DNA from: Aldehydirespirator sp965203575
Lineage (GTDB): Bacteria > Actinomycetota > Acidimicrobiia > Acidimicrobiales > Aldehydirespiratoraceae
Reading direction: 5' to 3'
Assembly: GCA_965203575.1 (NCBI GenBank)
Contig: OZ241894.1
Coordinates: forward strand, 3,162,001 to 3,226,000
DNA length: 64,000 bases
Made by a program: the position numbers and the translations under genes. The notes below the pieces were generated by a model, which saw only the letters and a program-made list of their open reading frames with translations, did not search any database and was not told the origin of the DNA. This document shows positions 33,792-43,065 of this stretch, in pieces (position 1 is the stretch's first letter; each line of letters starts with the position of its first letter).

Positions 33792-36751
33792 GAGGTGCGC
33801 GCCTCGGGCAGGAAGTGGTAGATGGCGAGCACGTCCACTGGCAACTGGGCCTTTACAACCACGGCTCTCGGGACCGAACCGGGCCGCCGGTCGGCCTCGC
33901 GAACGCCGCGATGGGCCTCGGCGAGGGCCGTGGCTCGGCTCTCGGCCTCGGCGTGGACCGTCGGCCGCCAGCTCGCATAGTTCTCGAGGATCCGGGCGAT
34001 GCGCTCCGATGCGGCTGCGGGAACGACATTGCCTGCCGGCTCGGCCGCCAACAGCCCGAGAGTCTCATCGGGAGCGAGCCATCGCGGACTGTCGGACGAG
34101 CCGGTGAACGCCAGGAGAACAGCCTCCTCGGCGAGCATGTGGTGGTCGCCGCCACGAGCGCTCGCTGTGATCGACATGCGGACGCGACACAGCAGCAGCG
34201 TCGTGACGATCGACACTGCGTCGGTCCTCATAACACCGCAGCGGGCTGCGACCGGTGGGTTACGTCGGGAGGGCTGGTCGCCGTTGGCCTGGCCGGCATT
34301 CCGTCCGTCGATATCGGGGCCGTCGGCGTCAGCAGAGTCGAGCGCCCGATCGAGCACGTAGGCCGCGAGCCCGCCAACGGTGGGATGCGTGCGCGACAAC
34401 CTCACGGCACCGTCGGGGACACTCGTGCCGAAGCCGATGCTCAGACGGTCGCCGTCGCCGCTCGCAGCAGGGTGCACGCTGGGCGCGGCTAGGGCGTCCC
34501 GCACAGATCCGGGTACTTCTGACAGGTCGATGTCGTAGGACGCTGCTTCAGGAGTGCCTCGGGGAGCCACCGCGGCGCCGTGGGCCTCCAGGGCCGCCAC
34601 CACGAACCGCCGGGTGTCGGCGCCGGAGCCGACGGCCTCCTGCATCTTGAGGAGTTCAGCGTGAACCTCCTTCGGGTCGATCCGGCTCTGGGCGAACAGG
34701 GACCTGCGGCGCTGCTCGTTGCGGGCAGACCGATCCCACTCATCCGCTAGGGCGTCGGTCTGGGGACGCAGCTGCTCGAGGATCCCTTCCAGAGGCATCT
34801 GAAGCGCCTGGCCGGAGGATTCCAGCACCTGCTCCGCCAGCGCCTCCACGACCTCGTTGGTGGAGCCGGGCACCGGGATGGAGATGCCGAGCGTCGAGCG
34901 GATCGTCCGGTGCTTGCGCAGCAGCACCTCAAGCACCGTCTCGTCGATCCGGTTGTCTGTTCCCCAGCAGGTGACCACCCTCACCTCCGGTGCCGACTGA
35001 CCGTAGCGGTCGACCCTGCCCTCTCGCTGCTCCAAGCGCGTGGGGTTCCAGGGCAGGTCATAGTGGACGACCGCGGAGAAATGATCCTGCAGGTTGATGC
35101 CCTCGCTGAGGCAGTCTGTGCATACGAGCACGCGGCGGGCGTGCTCGCCCAGCTCCGCGATGCGGGCCTCTCGCTCGACGGGCGGCAAGCGGCCTGTAAC
35201 GGCGGCGATCTGAGGACGGTCCCTCTTGGGCAGCCGGGCCGCGAGGCGCTCGGCTACGTACTCGGCGGTGTCGATGAAGCGGCAGAAGACGATGGGATGG
35301 AAGCCGTCGATGAGCAGACGGCCGAGTATCTCGATGAGCCGGTCGAGCTTGGCGTCGGTGCCCTTCGAGGTCGAAGCCGAAGCGATCTCGTCGGCCTGCT
35401 TGGCGAACTGACGCAGCCGGCGCGACACCGCAGACTCCGCCCCCGAATGATCGAGTTGGCTGCCCGGGACCACATCCGGTGCTTCCTCCACATCGTCAAG
35501 GTCGAGGATCAAGCGGCGGCCGCGCTCGTCGATGTCGTCGTAGCCGACGGCGTCTGCGGTGAAGGCCCGGGTGCGAAGCGTCGCGGCTGCGGCAGCCGGG
35601 CTCGATGCCAGAGCCCGCAGCAGACCTAACGCAGACCACTTGCGGATGCGCTGCTGGCGGCTGCCGCGCTCGTGTTCGGAAAGGCTGCCCCGCGCATATG
35701 ACAGTACCTGGTCGAACAGGGTCCGATAGTCGGAGGACAGCTCGTAGCCGACCTCCGTCTCCGCCCGCTCCGGAAACCGCGTGTCGGTGCCGAGGTAGTC
35801 CTGGATCTCGGAGCGGCGACGCTGCACAAGGTGGCGAGCGAGCTGCTCGCGATGGCGGCGGTTGACCTCGCCTGCGAGATCCTCGGGAAGTTCTGCGAAC
35901 TCCGAATCGAGCAGGCCGAGCAGCGAGCGGAATGCGGTGTCCTTGCCGGAGTGGGGCGTGGCCGTCACCAGGATCAGATGCCGGTCGGTCCGGCTGGCCA
36001 GGTCCCGGACTAGGGCATGGCGCTGGTGGCGGCCGGAGGACGCCCGCTCGTCGGAGCGTGCGCAGGTGTGGGCCTCGTCCACAATCACCAGCTCGGGGCA
36101 CGCCCTGATGAAGTCGTTGCGGCGCCGGTCGGACTTGATGAAGTCGATCGACACGATCACGTTGGGGTGCCGCTCGAAGATCGACTCACCCAAGGCGAGG
36201 CCGCGTTCGAGGCGGCGGGCGGTGGAGGCGAGCACCAGTTCGGCATCGATGTGGAACTTGTTGCGCAACTCGGCCTGCCACTGCTCGGCCAGGTGGGAAG
36301 GGCAGAGCACGGCGAGGCGCTCGGCGTCGCCCTGAGCGATGAGTTCGGACGCGACCAGAGCGGCCTCGATGGTCTTGCCGACGCCCACGTCGTCAGCGAT
36401 GAGCAAGCGCACCGGGTCGAGGCGCAGCGCCATCAGCAGCGGCACGAGCTGATACGGGCGCGGGTCGCATCCGATCCGCGCCACGGAGCGGAACGGTCCC
36501 GCGCCGGATCGGAACCCGAGCCGCAGAGCGTCCCGCAGCAGGCGGGCCGAGTGGGCGTCGCCGAGGTGCCGGACCGGGTCGGGCAGGCCGAAGCTTGCAG
36601 GCTCGACCGACTCGACGGCAGTGAGGATGCCGGTGGTCTCGTCGTCCGTGCCCCCGAGCGGCCGCACCATGACCAACTCGGGTGCGTCGTGCGATAGCAC
36701 GACCCAATCCCGTCCGCGCGCGGTCACAAGTGCGCCAGGGGAGAAGGTCAT
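33788..36751 (-). CDS. SNF2-family helicase (DISARM DrmD/RapA-like)
   Basis: 987 aa. Walker A ADDVGVGKTIEA (about residues 119-130), Walker B VDEAHTC (224-230), motif III VTATPHSG, and the C-terminal motifs VCTDCLSEGINLQ and EQREGRVDRYGQ (about 571-582) define a complete SNF2 translocase. The C-terminal ~350 residues are not recognisable as a known domain. The start MTFSPGALVTARGRDW resembles the small N-terminal barrel in RapA/DrmD proteins. It overlaps both neighbours by 4 nt, so the three proteins are probably made together. Expected role: ATP-driven movement on DNA in a defence complex. Confidence 0.9.
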   Translation of the reverse strand: MTFSPGALVTARGRDWVVLSHDAPELVMVRPLGGTDDETTGILTAVESVEPASFGLPDPVRHLGDAHSARLLRDALRLGFRSGAGPFRSVARIGCDPRPYQLVPLLMALRLDPVRLLIADDVGVGKTIEAALVASELIAQGDAERLAVLCPSHLAEQWQAELRNKFHIDAELVLASTARRLERGLALGESIFERHPNVIVSIDFIKSDRRRNDFIRACPELVIVDEAHTCARSDERASSGRHQRHALVRDLASRTDRHLILVTATPHSGKDTAFRSLLGLLDSEFAELPEDLAGEVNRRHREQLARHLVQRRRSEIQDYLGTDTRFPERAETEVGYELSSDYRTLFDQVLSYARGSLSEHERGSRQQRIRKWSALGLLRALASSPAAAAATLRTRAFTADAVGYDDIDERGRRLILDLDDVEEAPDVVPGSQLDHSGAESAVSRRLRQFAKQADEIASASTSKGTDAKLDRLIEILGRLLIDGFHPIVFCRFIDTAEYVAERLAARLPKRDRPQIAAVTGRLPPVEREARIAELGEHARRVLVCTDCLSEGINLQDHFSAVVHYDLPWNPTRLEQREGRVDRYGQSAPEVRVVTCWGTDNRIDETVLEVLLRKHRTIRSTLGISIPVPGSTNEVVEALAEQVLESSGQALQMPLEGILEQLRPQTDALADEWDRSARNEQRRRSLFAQSRIDPKEVHAELLKMQEAVGSGADTRRFVVAALEAHGAAVAPRGTPEAASYDIDLSEVPGSVRDALAAPSVHPAASGDGDRLSIGFGTSVPDGAVRLSRTHPTVGGLAAYVLDRALDSADADGPDIDGRNAGQANGDQPSRRNPPVAARCGVMRTDAVSIVTTLLLCRVRMSITASARGGDHHMLAEEAVLLAFTGSSDSPRWLAPDETLGLLAAEPAGNVVPAAASERIARILENYASWRPTVHAEAESRATALAEAHRGVREADRRPGSVPRAVVVKAQLPVDVLAIYHFLPEARTS

Positions 36752-39700
36752 AAGTCGTCGCCCCCCACCCTGCCGGGTCCGAACACCGCTGGATTCTCGC
36801 CGACGATCTGACGCCAGTCCTCGCGGTAGCCGAAGCGGATCACTTGGAAGCCGAGATTCTGCATGGCGGCAGACTGCTCGGCGTCGCGTTTGGCGCGTTC
36901 TGGATAGTCGTGGTGCGGGCCGTCCACGTACACCACCGCGCAGGCGTCGTCGTAGACGAAGTCGGGCCGGGTGCGGGCCTCTTCGAAGAACACTTGACCG
37001 CGGTCTGGCCGCCGGTAACCGTGCTCCCCCAAGAACTCCAAGAACTCCCGTTCGAGGCCTGACTCAGCCCCCTCTGCGAGCGTAGCGTCATGAGCGTCGG
37101 CCAGGAACGCTGCGCCTGTGACGAAGGGTGCCAGGAACTCGGTTGCCAAGTCTCGATCTAGCAGTTCATGGTCGGGCTGGTTCGAATACGACATGAGGCA
37201 GTCATAGCAGGCCCCTTCGCAGGCGCCGTCCTCGCCAGTGCCTGCGTCGTCTTCGTGGCCGGTTCGAGGGTCGGTGTGACAGATCCGCAGCGCCTCGGCG
37301 GCGACTTGCGACCACAGGGCCGGATCGTCTACGAGCTGCTTGAGAACGCCCGCTCCGCCCTCCTCGGCCTCGTAGATGAGAAGCTGGCGACGGTCGTCAC
37401 GCGATGGCAGGGGCTCCGCGGCGATCTCGTTGGACTCCAGGCGGAACACCACCTGTAGCGCTTTGGACAGTGCCGCCTGCACGGATGCCATCGTGGCCAC
37501 GTCGGGGGCACCTTCGGCAGCGTCGGCGTCATCCAACCCCGGGAGCGCCTTGGAGGGAGAGCTTTCCACAGGCTCGATCAGCAGCGCGTTGCGGGTGTCG
37601 GTCACATACGGGATGACACGCTCGGTGCGTCGAGCTGTCGGCGGAGCGTCAGCACCGTCGTTGGGCTGCTCGTCCTCGTCGTCGGCGCTCCAGTAGCCGG
37701 TTGCCACATCGAGCACGAACCCGGCCCGGCCGACCGGATTCCTCGCATGGCGCAGTCCCCGGTTGATGCGCCAGATCGTGGCGGCGTCGCCGTAGCGAAG
37801 TCGGAGCAGCCTCGGGGTCTCGATGCCAGCGCTCGTCCCGGCAGGCGACGTCGCCGCCACGAACCGCTCGACATGGGAGGGAACACGGGAGCGATGGCTG
37901 AATCGCACGGCGGAGACGATCTCGTAACCCTGGCGCCGGCGCTGCTCCTCGTCGGACGTGATCCGGTCACGGCGTCGAGTCGACACGTTGCCCATAAGGA
38001 ACATGTTGCGTGTGGCTGGTGGCAGTCGCTGCGAGCAGAGTTCACACAGGTCGGGATTGCTAGACGCATCGATCTGATGCATGTAGCCACAGGACTCGCA
38101 GCGCTTGACCGAGGTCTTGAGGATCGACGCACCGCCGTCGGCTGCGTCCAGGTCGGCAGCGGCCAGTTGCACCCGGTTCGACGAGTACTGGCTGCCCTCG
38201 TGGTAGATGATGCTGTGCGGGCCGAACTCTGAGATGGCCAGAAAGCGCGGCCGCTGGAGAAGTTCGCCGCGGACAGCGCCGCGGCGTGAGACGTACGCTG
38301 ACAGCGGCAGGCGCGGGAACGAGTAGCCGGGCAGGAAGCCCTCAGAGGCCAGATAGCGGTACGGATAGAAGTCCGAATTGAGGCCCGCGCCGCGTTCGCC
38401 TGTCAGCAGTTCGATCTGATGTTCGGCTTCGCGTCTCAGCACGTCGGCTCGGTCCCGGTCGGCCTTGCTGCGGCCGTGCGCCAGCCTGATCCGCCCCTGC
38501 TCCGAGGCTTGGCGGTACGCGGAGGTGTACAGCGACCGCCAACGTGACAGCGCCTCCTCGAAGCGCTGCGGGATGGCCCGCATCGTGTCGTCCAGCCAAC
38601 TCGGCGTGTACCAATCGGCGTCCGCCAACTCAGAACCCAGATCGTCAAGCAGCCCCTGTGCTCGCCGCTGGGCCTTGTTGCGAACTCCTCGGTCCGTGAG
38701 CACGGCTGCAGCCTGGTCCAACAGTTCCAACGAAGGCTCCTCACCCTCGTTTGGCAGATCGAGCAGGTCGCCCATGCCACTGCCGAGGTCGAGCCCGCTA
38801 CAAGCCAGCCACACCGAGTGGACGTGCGACCGGACCAACTCCTCGTTGGCGAGGTCCAGCCTCGGTGCCTCCACTTCGCCGGACACCATGAGCTGCTGCT
38901 GGCGGAAGAAGTACTGGTCGTGGCTGCTGCCCGATGAGCAGAACGTGGTGACCAGAGCGGGCTGCCCGCCGCGTCCTGCCCGCCCCGACCGCTGGGCATA
39001 GTTGGCCGGCGTCGGAGGCACATTGCGCATGTTCACTACGTTGAGCTCTGCGATGTCCACGCCCAGTTCCATGGTCGGTGAGCAGAACAGCACCGGCAGG
39101 TCGCCGTTGCGGAAGCGATGCTCGCGCTCTTGGCGTAGCTCGTGGGTGACTTGCGCGGTGTGCTCCCGAGCCTCGATGTGGCTGGCAGATTCATCAGCGG
39201 GATCGGTGTTGCCCGGCTGCGTTCGGAGACCCTCAGCTATGCCCTTGTAGAGGCCGACGAAGTACGGATTGGGAGGCACTTCGGTCTCTGGAGCGGACGG
39301 CGTGCGGATCGGATCGTGGTACGGCGTCCCGTCACCCAGCTTCCAGACCATCGCGGCCGCAGGGATCTGCCAGGTGCGGGTCTCGCCCTCGGCCTCCACG
39401 AGGCGCAGCAGCCCGTAGCGCATCAAGGCCTCGACGAGATCGTCGATGAGCGCCAGCCGCTCCTCTAGTGGCAGATTCTCAGCATCGCCGAAAGTGTCGC
39501 CGCGGTTGAGGAATCGCCCGAATCCGCTGCGCGGCGTGAGAGACGTGATGCGGCGACGGCCAGCGGGGTTGCGCGGCCCGGTGGCGATCAGAGACGACCA
39601 TGTCTGCCGCTCGCCCGCCACCGACCACTGATCGATCAGGTGCTGCTCGCTGCGCCGCTCCATCGGACCCCACTCATCGGGGTCGAGGACTCCGACGAAG

Positions 39701-42126
39701 ACGCCCAGGCCGCGGCGCCCCGTCTCGAGCAGTGCCCTGAGAACGTGGAGGCGAGTATCGGGGCTCGCGCCTGCGGTCCGTGGATGACGCCATTCGTCGG
39801 CGTCTGCCGCAAGTTCTTCGAGCCCCGGATAGTCGAAGCCCAGCATTCCGCATTGTTCGAGATTCGGAAGGTTGACCCGCCAGCCCCGGCGCAGGTCGAG
39901 ATAGAGCCGGTACTCGACTACCTCGGTGAGAGCCTTGAGTGCCATCGACTGGATGCGGCCCTTCGCACCAGGCTGGAGCGCGTAGGCCTCTTCATGCAGG
40001 TTGAGCGCTTGCACGACACGCGACGCGAGCAGGTCGTGACTGAGTCCTTCCTCGCCGGCATCGCTTAGCGCCCGCCAGAGAGCGGCCCGCAGCGTCGTGA
40101 CGTTCATGAAGTCGTTCAGATGCCCGGCCTGAAGCGAGGCGTCCTGTCGGTTGTCAGTGAACGACAGCAGCTTGCGCGCCTCGCGGGGCAGTTCGTCCAC
40201 TCGCCGCAAGTGACGAATCGCGGCCAGTGATGTAATCGTTGTCGCCGTGGACCGGCCCTGCGAGTCGAGCGGTGCGAGCCGGCTGAAGTCGCTGCCCCGC
40301 GGGTCGGCGTAGGACACTCCGCAGCGCATGCAGAAGCGGAAGGGTGCCGTCAGCCAGAACCCCGTCGTGGTCTGAGTTCCGTCTGAGGCATCCGAGTGGT
40401 GCAGGGAACCGTTCGCGGCCACCCGCAGCGGGACAGGCACGTCGCCGCGCCGGGCGTCGCGGAGCCGATCATTAGCGTCGAACCAGTCCGCAGGCAGGCG
40501 CGCACGGATGCCCTCCCTGTCGACAGGCCATGGATCGTGCCACGGGTCGCCGGGCTCGGGAGCAATGAACAGGAATCCCGGCTGAGCATCGGATGCGGCG
40601 CGATCTCCCAAGTCTCGGGGAGCGAGCACTTCACCCTGCCGGCCACCGGCCGTCGAGGTCTCGCGGAACACGACGTAGTACTCCTGTCCGCAGGCGCGGC
40701 AGAACGCTAGGGGCAGGTACTTTCGGTGGCGCTCATTGCGAACGAAGCGCTGAGCCCGCATCGTGACGCTTCGGTCATCGGGTGCCTCCGGGGTGGCGTG
40801 AGCGGCGCCGCCAGCGCTGAGGAACTGGTGGAGCCGGAACGCGAACACAGGGTTGCCGTTCTTCGGGCTTCTGATCCTGGTACCGGCCAGCAGCCAGCGC
40901 CTGATGGCGTGCTCGCAGTCCGCCCGCGAGAGACCGGTCTCAGTGGAGAGCATCTCGGCTCCGCCAATGTCGCTCTCGATCGGGATTGGGGCCGCTCGCA
41001 CCAGCCGACTGTCGCGCATCTCCAATCCGAACTTGGACTCGATCCATGACGACAACGGATCACGGCGCATGGCGTCGTAGGACGTTGGCTCTGGCGTGTC
41101 GCCCGTGACGCTGCGTATCAGAGCCTCCATGAAGTCTGGCCGGTCGGAGGGGTCCGGAGTCGTGCGTCGCAGAGTCTCCGAGATGACCTCGGAGGGCCGA
41201 ACCTCGGTGCCGAACAGTCTCGAGGCGACCGTCGCCACCTGGATGCTGCGCTCGGCATGGCTTCCCTCAGTGGAAAGCGTCGCCGAAGTTCCGACGCACT
41301 GAAGCTCGGTCGCACCACACGCCTCACGGATGCGGCGAACGAGCATGGCCACGTCGGCGCCCTGGCGGCCGCGGTACGTGTGAAGCTCGTCCAGCACTAG
41401 GAATCTCAGTGACGCCATGGCGTTCACCAGCTTGATGTCGTTGTAGCGGGTGAGGATGAGCTCGGCCATCACATAGTTCGTGAGCAGGATGTCGGGCGGG
41501 TCGTCGCGGATCGCCCTTCGCTCCTGCTCGCTCTGCTGGCCCGTGAACACAGCGAAGGAGACCAGCCTGCTGCTCTGCCGCATCTTCTGTGAGGAGTCGC
41601 CGCTGTGGTCGGCAACCCACGGTCCGTGATCGAGGAACTTGCTGAGCTCCTCGTTCTGGCTGTTGGCTAGGGCGTTCATTGGGTAGAGCACCAGCGCCTT
41701 GATGCCCCGGCCCGAGCCGGCGCGCAGCACATGGTCGACGATCGGCACGATGTAGGCGAGGCTCTTGCCCGATCCCGTCCCGGTCGTCAGGACGTAGCTC
41801 CTGCCGTCTGCTGCTGCATCGATCGCCTGGACCTGGTGGCGGTGCAGGGTCATCGGCTCGCCCTCGGCATCGTCGACCGACTTGTCCGCCCGAAAGATCT
41901 GCCGGGCCAGAGGGTGCAGGCGGCCGCTGCCGACCAGTCCGTCGACAGTGGCTCCTGGTTCGAATGCAGGGTTCAGGCCGATCCTGGGGCTGGGCCAGAG
42001 CAATCCCCGGTCGAAGGCGTCGTCCACGGCGGCCCGGATGCGCGCGTCAGCTATCTCGACGAAGCCCTCCGAGTAGCCCCGGTACTCCGAGACCACCCGG
42101 TCCCTGAGAGCGAACACATCCATCAT
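36748..42126 (-). CDS. Giant DEAD-box helicase with DUF1998 and C-terminal nuclease-like domain (YprA/DrmA-DrmB-like fusion)
   Basis: 1792 aa from ATG 42126 (GGAG 8 nt upstream; the GTG 6 nt earlier is too close to the site). Helicase core: Walker A TTGTGSGKSLAYIVP (about 114-128), DELHTYRG, SATLST, and YAQRSGRAGRGGQPALV (about 1040). A zinc ribbon (CESC..CELC) lies near 1340. DUF1998 (GGAGVLKQL, CEGACYDCLMSYSNQPDH) lies near 1600-1650. The last ~100 residues (EREFLEFLGEHGY..RPDFVYDD..VYVDGPHHDYPERAKRD) resemble Vsr/DUF559 endonucleases. Helicase plus DUF1998 corresponds to DrmA and DrmB joined, as in YprA/MrfA and Druantia DruE proteins. It is first gene of the operon. Confidence 0.88.
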   Translation of the reverse strand: MMDVFALRDRVVSEYRGYSEGFVEIADARIRAAVDDAFDRGLLWPSPRIGLNPAFEPGATVDGLVGSGRLHPLARQIFRADKSVDDAEGEPMTLHRHQVQAIDAAADGRSYVLTTGTGSGKSLAYIVPIVDHVLRAGSGRGIKALVLYPMNALANSQNEELSKFLDHGPWVADHSGDSSQKMRQSSRLVSFAVFTGQQSEQERRAIRDDPPDILLTNYVMAELILTRYNDIKLVNAMASLRFLVLDELHTYRGRQGADVAMLVRRIREACGATELQCVGTSATLSTEGSHAERSIQVATVASRLFGTEVRPSEVISETLRRTTPDPSDRPDFMEALIRSVTGDTPEPTSYDAMRRDPLSSWIESKFGLEMRDSRLVRAAPIPIESDIGGAEMLSTETGLSRADCEHAIRRWLLAGTRIRSPKNGNPVFAFRLHQFLSAGGAAHATPEAPDDRSVTMRAQRFVRNERHRKYLPLAFCRACGQEYYVVFRETSTAGGRQGEVLAPRDLGDRAASDAQPGFLFIAPEPGDPWHDPWPVDREGIRARLPADWFDANDRLRDARRGDVPVPLRVAANGSLHHSDASDGTQTTTGFWLTAPFRFCMRCGVSYADPRGSDFSRLAPLDSQGRSTATTITSLAAIRHLRRVDELPREARKLLSFTDNRQDASLQAGHLNDFMNVTTLRAALWRALSDAGEEGLSHDLLASRVVQALNLHEEAYALQPGAKGRIQSMALKALTEVVEYRLYLDLRRGWRVNLPNLEQCGMLGFDYPGLEELAADADEWRHPRTAGASPDTRLHVLRALLETGRRGLGVFVGVLDPDEWGPMERRSEQHLIDQWSVAGERQTWSSLIATGPRNPAGRRRITSLTPRSGFGRFLNRGDTFGDAENLPLEERLALIDDLVEALMRYGLLRLVEAEGETRTWQIPAAAMVWKLGDGTPYHDPIRTPSAPETEVPPNPYFVGLYKGIAEGLRTQPGNTDPADESASHIEAREHTAQVTHELRQEREHRFRNGDLPVLFCSPTMELGVDIAELNVVNMRNVPPTPANYAQRSGRAGRGGQPALVTTFCSSGSSHDQYFFRQQQLMVSGEVEAPRLDLANEELVRSHVHSVWLACSGLDLGSGMGDLLDLPNEGEEPSLELLDQAAAVLTDRGVRNKAQRRAQGLLDDLGSELADADWYTPSWLDDTMRAIPQRFEEALSRWRSLYTSAYRQASEQGRIRLAHGRSKADRDRADVLRREAEHQIELLTGERGAGLNSDFYPYRYLASEGFLPGYSFPRLPLSAYVSRRGAVRGELLQRPRFLAISEFGPHSIIYHEGSQYSSNRVQLAAADLDAADGGASILKTSVKRCESCGYMHQIDASSNPDLCELCSQRLPPATRNMFLMGNVSTRRRDRITSDEEQRRRQGYEIVSAVRFSHRSRVPSHVERFVAATSPAGTSAGIETPRLLRLRYGDAATIWRINRGLRHARNPVGRAGFVLDVATGYWSADDEDEQPNDGADAPPTARRTERVIPYVTDTRNALLIEPVESSPSKALPGLDDADAAEGAPDVATMASVQAALSKALQVVFRLESNEIAAEPLPSRDDRRQLLIYEAEEGGAGVLKQLVDDPALWSQVAAEALRICHTDPRTGHEDDAGTGEDGACEGACYDCLMSYSNQPDHELLDRDLATEFLAPFVTGAAFLADAHDATLAEGAESGLEREFLEFLGEHGYRRPDRGQVFFEEARTRPDFVYDDACAVVYVDGPHHDYPERAKRDAEQSAAMQNLGFQVIRFGYREDWRQIVGENPAVFGPGRVGGDDL

Positions 42127-42440
42127 GGGCACGTCTCCGTCCGTGCGATTGCCCGTTCAGCCTGCGAAACCGGCCGGAGCAGGCCGTCAACTATCGCACA
42201 CACCTGTGACAAGGGCGACCTTTCTGCCGCGTTGTCACGCCCATGTTGGCCGGTCCGTCGCGGTAGCGCGGGGGGAAGTACCCGGGAGCCTCCGAGAAAC
42301 TGTGCAAGAAGTGCCCTGAGAATGTGTACATGAATTGTGCTGTAGCGACAGCGTGAGCGGCATGTACGGCTACACGAGGTTCGTTCAGCGCCTTGAATCC
42401 TCTGGATCGGCCTCTTCAGCCGATCCATAGTTAAACCTTG
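42127..42440. other. Divergent intergenic region upstream of the defence operon
   Basis: No gene seen. The sequence is richer in A+T than its surroundings toward the right end. It holds a perfect 8-bp hairpin (GGATCGGC at 42404-42411 with GCCGATCC at 42419-42426). Promoters for the helicase operon (reverse) and the small gene (forward) should lie here. Confidence 0.6.
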
Positions 42441-42449
42441 TGATATACT
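42441..42449 (+). promoter_or_regulatory. Extended -10 promoter for leader copy B
   Basis: TGATATACT is an extended -10 (TGn-TATACT). Expected start of transcription, about 7 nt downstream, falls at 42456, exactly where similarity among the leader copies begins. Copy C has the related TATTCTGTTATA at 60032-60043. Confidence 0.55.
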
Positions 42450-42455
42450 GTTATA

Positions 42456-42552
42456 GGCTGTTAGTAGCTTTGGGTCACTGAGGCTCACCAGTCTGCCCAG
42501 CGCCGGGGCCTGCCCAAGCGGGCCCCGGCTGCCGTCCGCTTGAGGAACGATG
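42456..42552 (+). promoter_or_regulatory. Shared leader element, copy B
   Basis: Runs from GGCTGTTAGTAGCTTTGGGT to the ATG of an 8-codon ORF. A perfect 12-bp hairpin (42502-42513 with 42518-42529, loop CCAA) contains one G-T pair. Compared with copy C, two stem positions differ C/T opposite G and keep pairing, which argues for an RNA structure. TGAGGA, a ribosome-binding sequence, follows. Confidence 0.8.
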
Positions 42553-42576
42553 ACCACCACGAGGCCCTACTCGTAA
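42550..42576 (+). CDS. Eight-codon leader ORF, relic of a RelA/SpoT gene start
   Basis: ATG-ACC-ACC-ACG-AGG-CCC-TAC-TCG-TAA encodes MTTTRPYS. The RelA/SpoT gene at 60149 begins MTTTLPYS behind the same leader. The stop TAA runs into the AAGGAG site of the next gene. It is either a functional leader peptide or what remains after deletion of a RelA/SpoT gene. Confidence 0.6.
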   Translation: MTTTRPYS

Positions 42577-42587
42577 GGAGAGTAGTC

Positions 42588-42914
42588 ATGGCTAAGGACA
42601 AGACCATCTGGTTCCTCATCACCTACGATCGCAAGAAGCTCCGCATGGCTGACATGGAGCGCTTCCACGACGGCGACAAGGCCGTCAAGCTGTACGGCGA
42701 GCGTGAGCGCCAGTACGCCGACCAGCCGCACATGGAGGTGGTCCTGCTCGGCGCCGAGTGCGAGGAGGCGATCCGGGCCACGCATCCGACCTACTTCAGG
42801 GACTTCAAGGCCGAGCCCCTCACACTCGACGAGTTCTATCGCGACCTCCCCTGGGAGGTCCCCGACCGGTACAGAGGCCGACCCATCGCCGCCGCGTCCC
42901 CCGAGCCATCCTGA
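42588..42914 (+). CDS. Orphan copy of the RelA/SpoT partner protein, 108 aa
   Basis: MAKDKTIWFLITYDRKKLRM opens a small alpha/beta protein. It is strongly similar to the protein at 60891: both contain YGERERQYADQPHMEVVLLG and EEAIRATH. The C-terminal 25 residues differ. No membrane segment. Its start is preceded by AAGGAG. In the other copy the gene overlaps a RelA/SpoT synthetase; here the synthetase is missing. It could be a solitary antitoxin or neutraliser. I know no established function for the family. Confidence 0.8.
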   Translation: MAKDKTIWFLITYDRKKLRMADMERFHDGDKAVKLYGERERQYADQPHMEVVLLGAECEEAIRATHPTYFRDFKAEPLTLDEFYRDLPWEVPDRYRGRPIAAASPEPS

Positions 42915-42925
42915 GCGTCGCAGTA

Positions 42926-42994
42926 CGCCCGTTTACAGGCGTATGAGCCGCCTGTTCATGGGCGCACGAGACGCCTGCTTGTGGGCGTATCCGG
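42926..42994. repeat. Three tandem 23-bp palindromic repeats
   Basis: Units begin at 42926, 42949 and 42972, each of the form CGCC-N8-9-GGGCG-T/C-A. The first, CGCCCGTTTACAGGCGTA, lies within a perfect TACGCC..GGCGTA palindrome. Period 23 bp is about two helical turns. They sit after the orphan small gene and before the 3' end of the AAA ATPase. They could be operator sites or a terminator cluster. Confidence 0.7.
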
Positions 42995-43065
42995 CGACCT
43001 GCTTCGGGACAGGCACCCGCTTCCGGACCGAGGCCTCGGGCGCGATGTGGATGGCGGGTGTGCCG

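Noticed and set aside
30210..42126. BREX system (PglX-like methylase)
   Set aside because: No BrxC, PglZ, BrxA/B or Lon-like BREX genes nearby; helicase types fit DISARM-like systems.
42926..42994. Possible CRISPR array
   Set aside because: Three 23-bp units abut with no spacers, and no cas genes are present.
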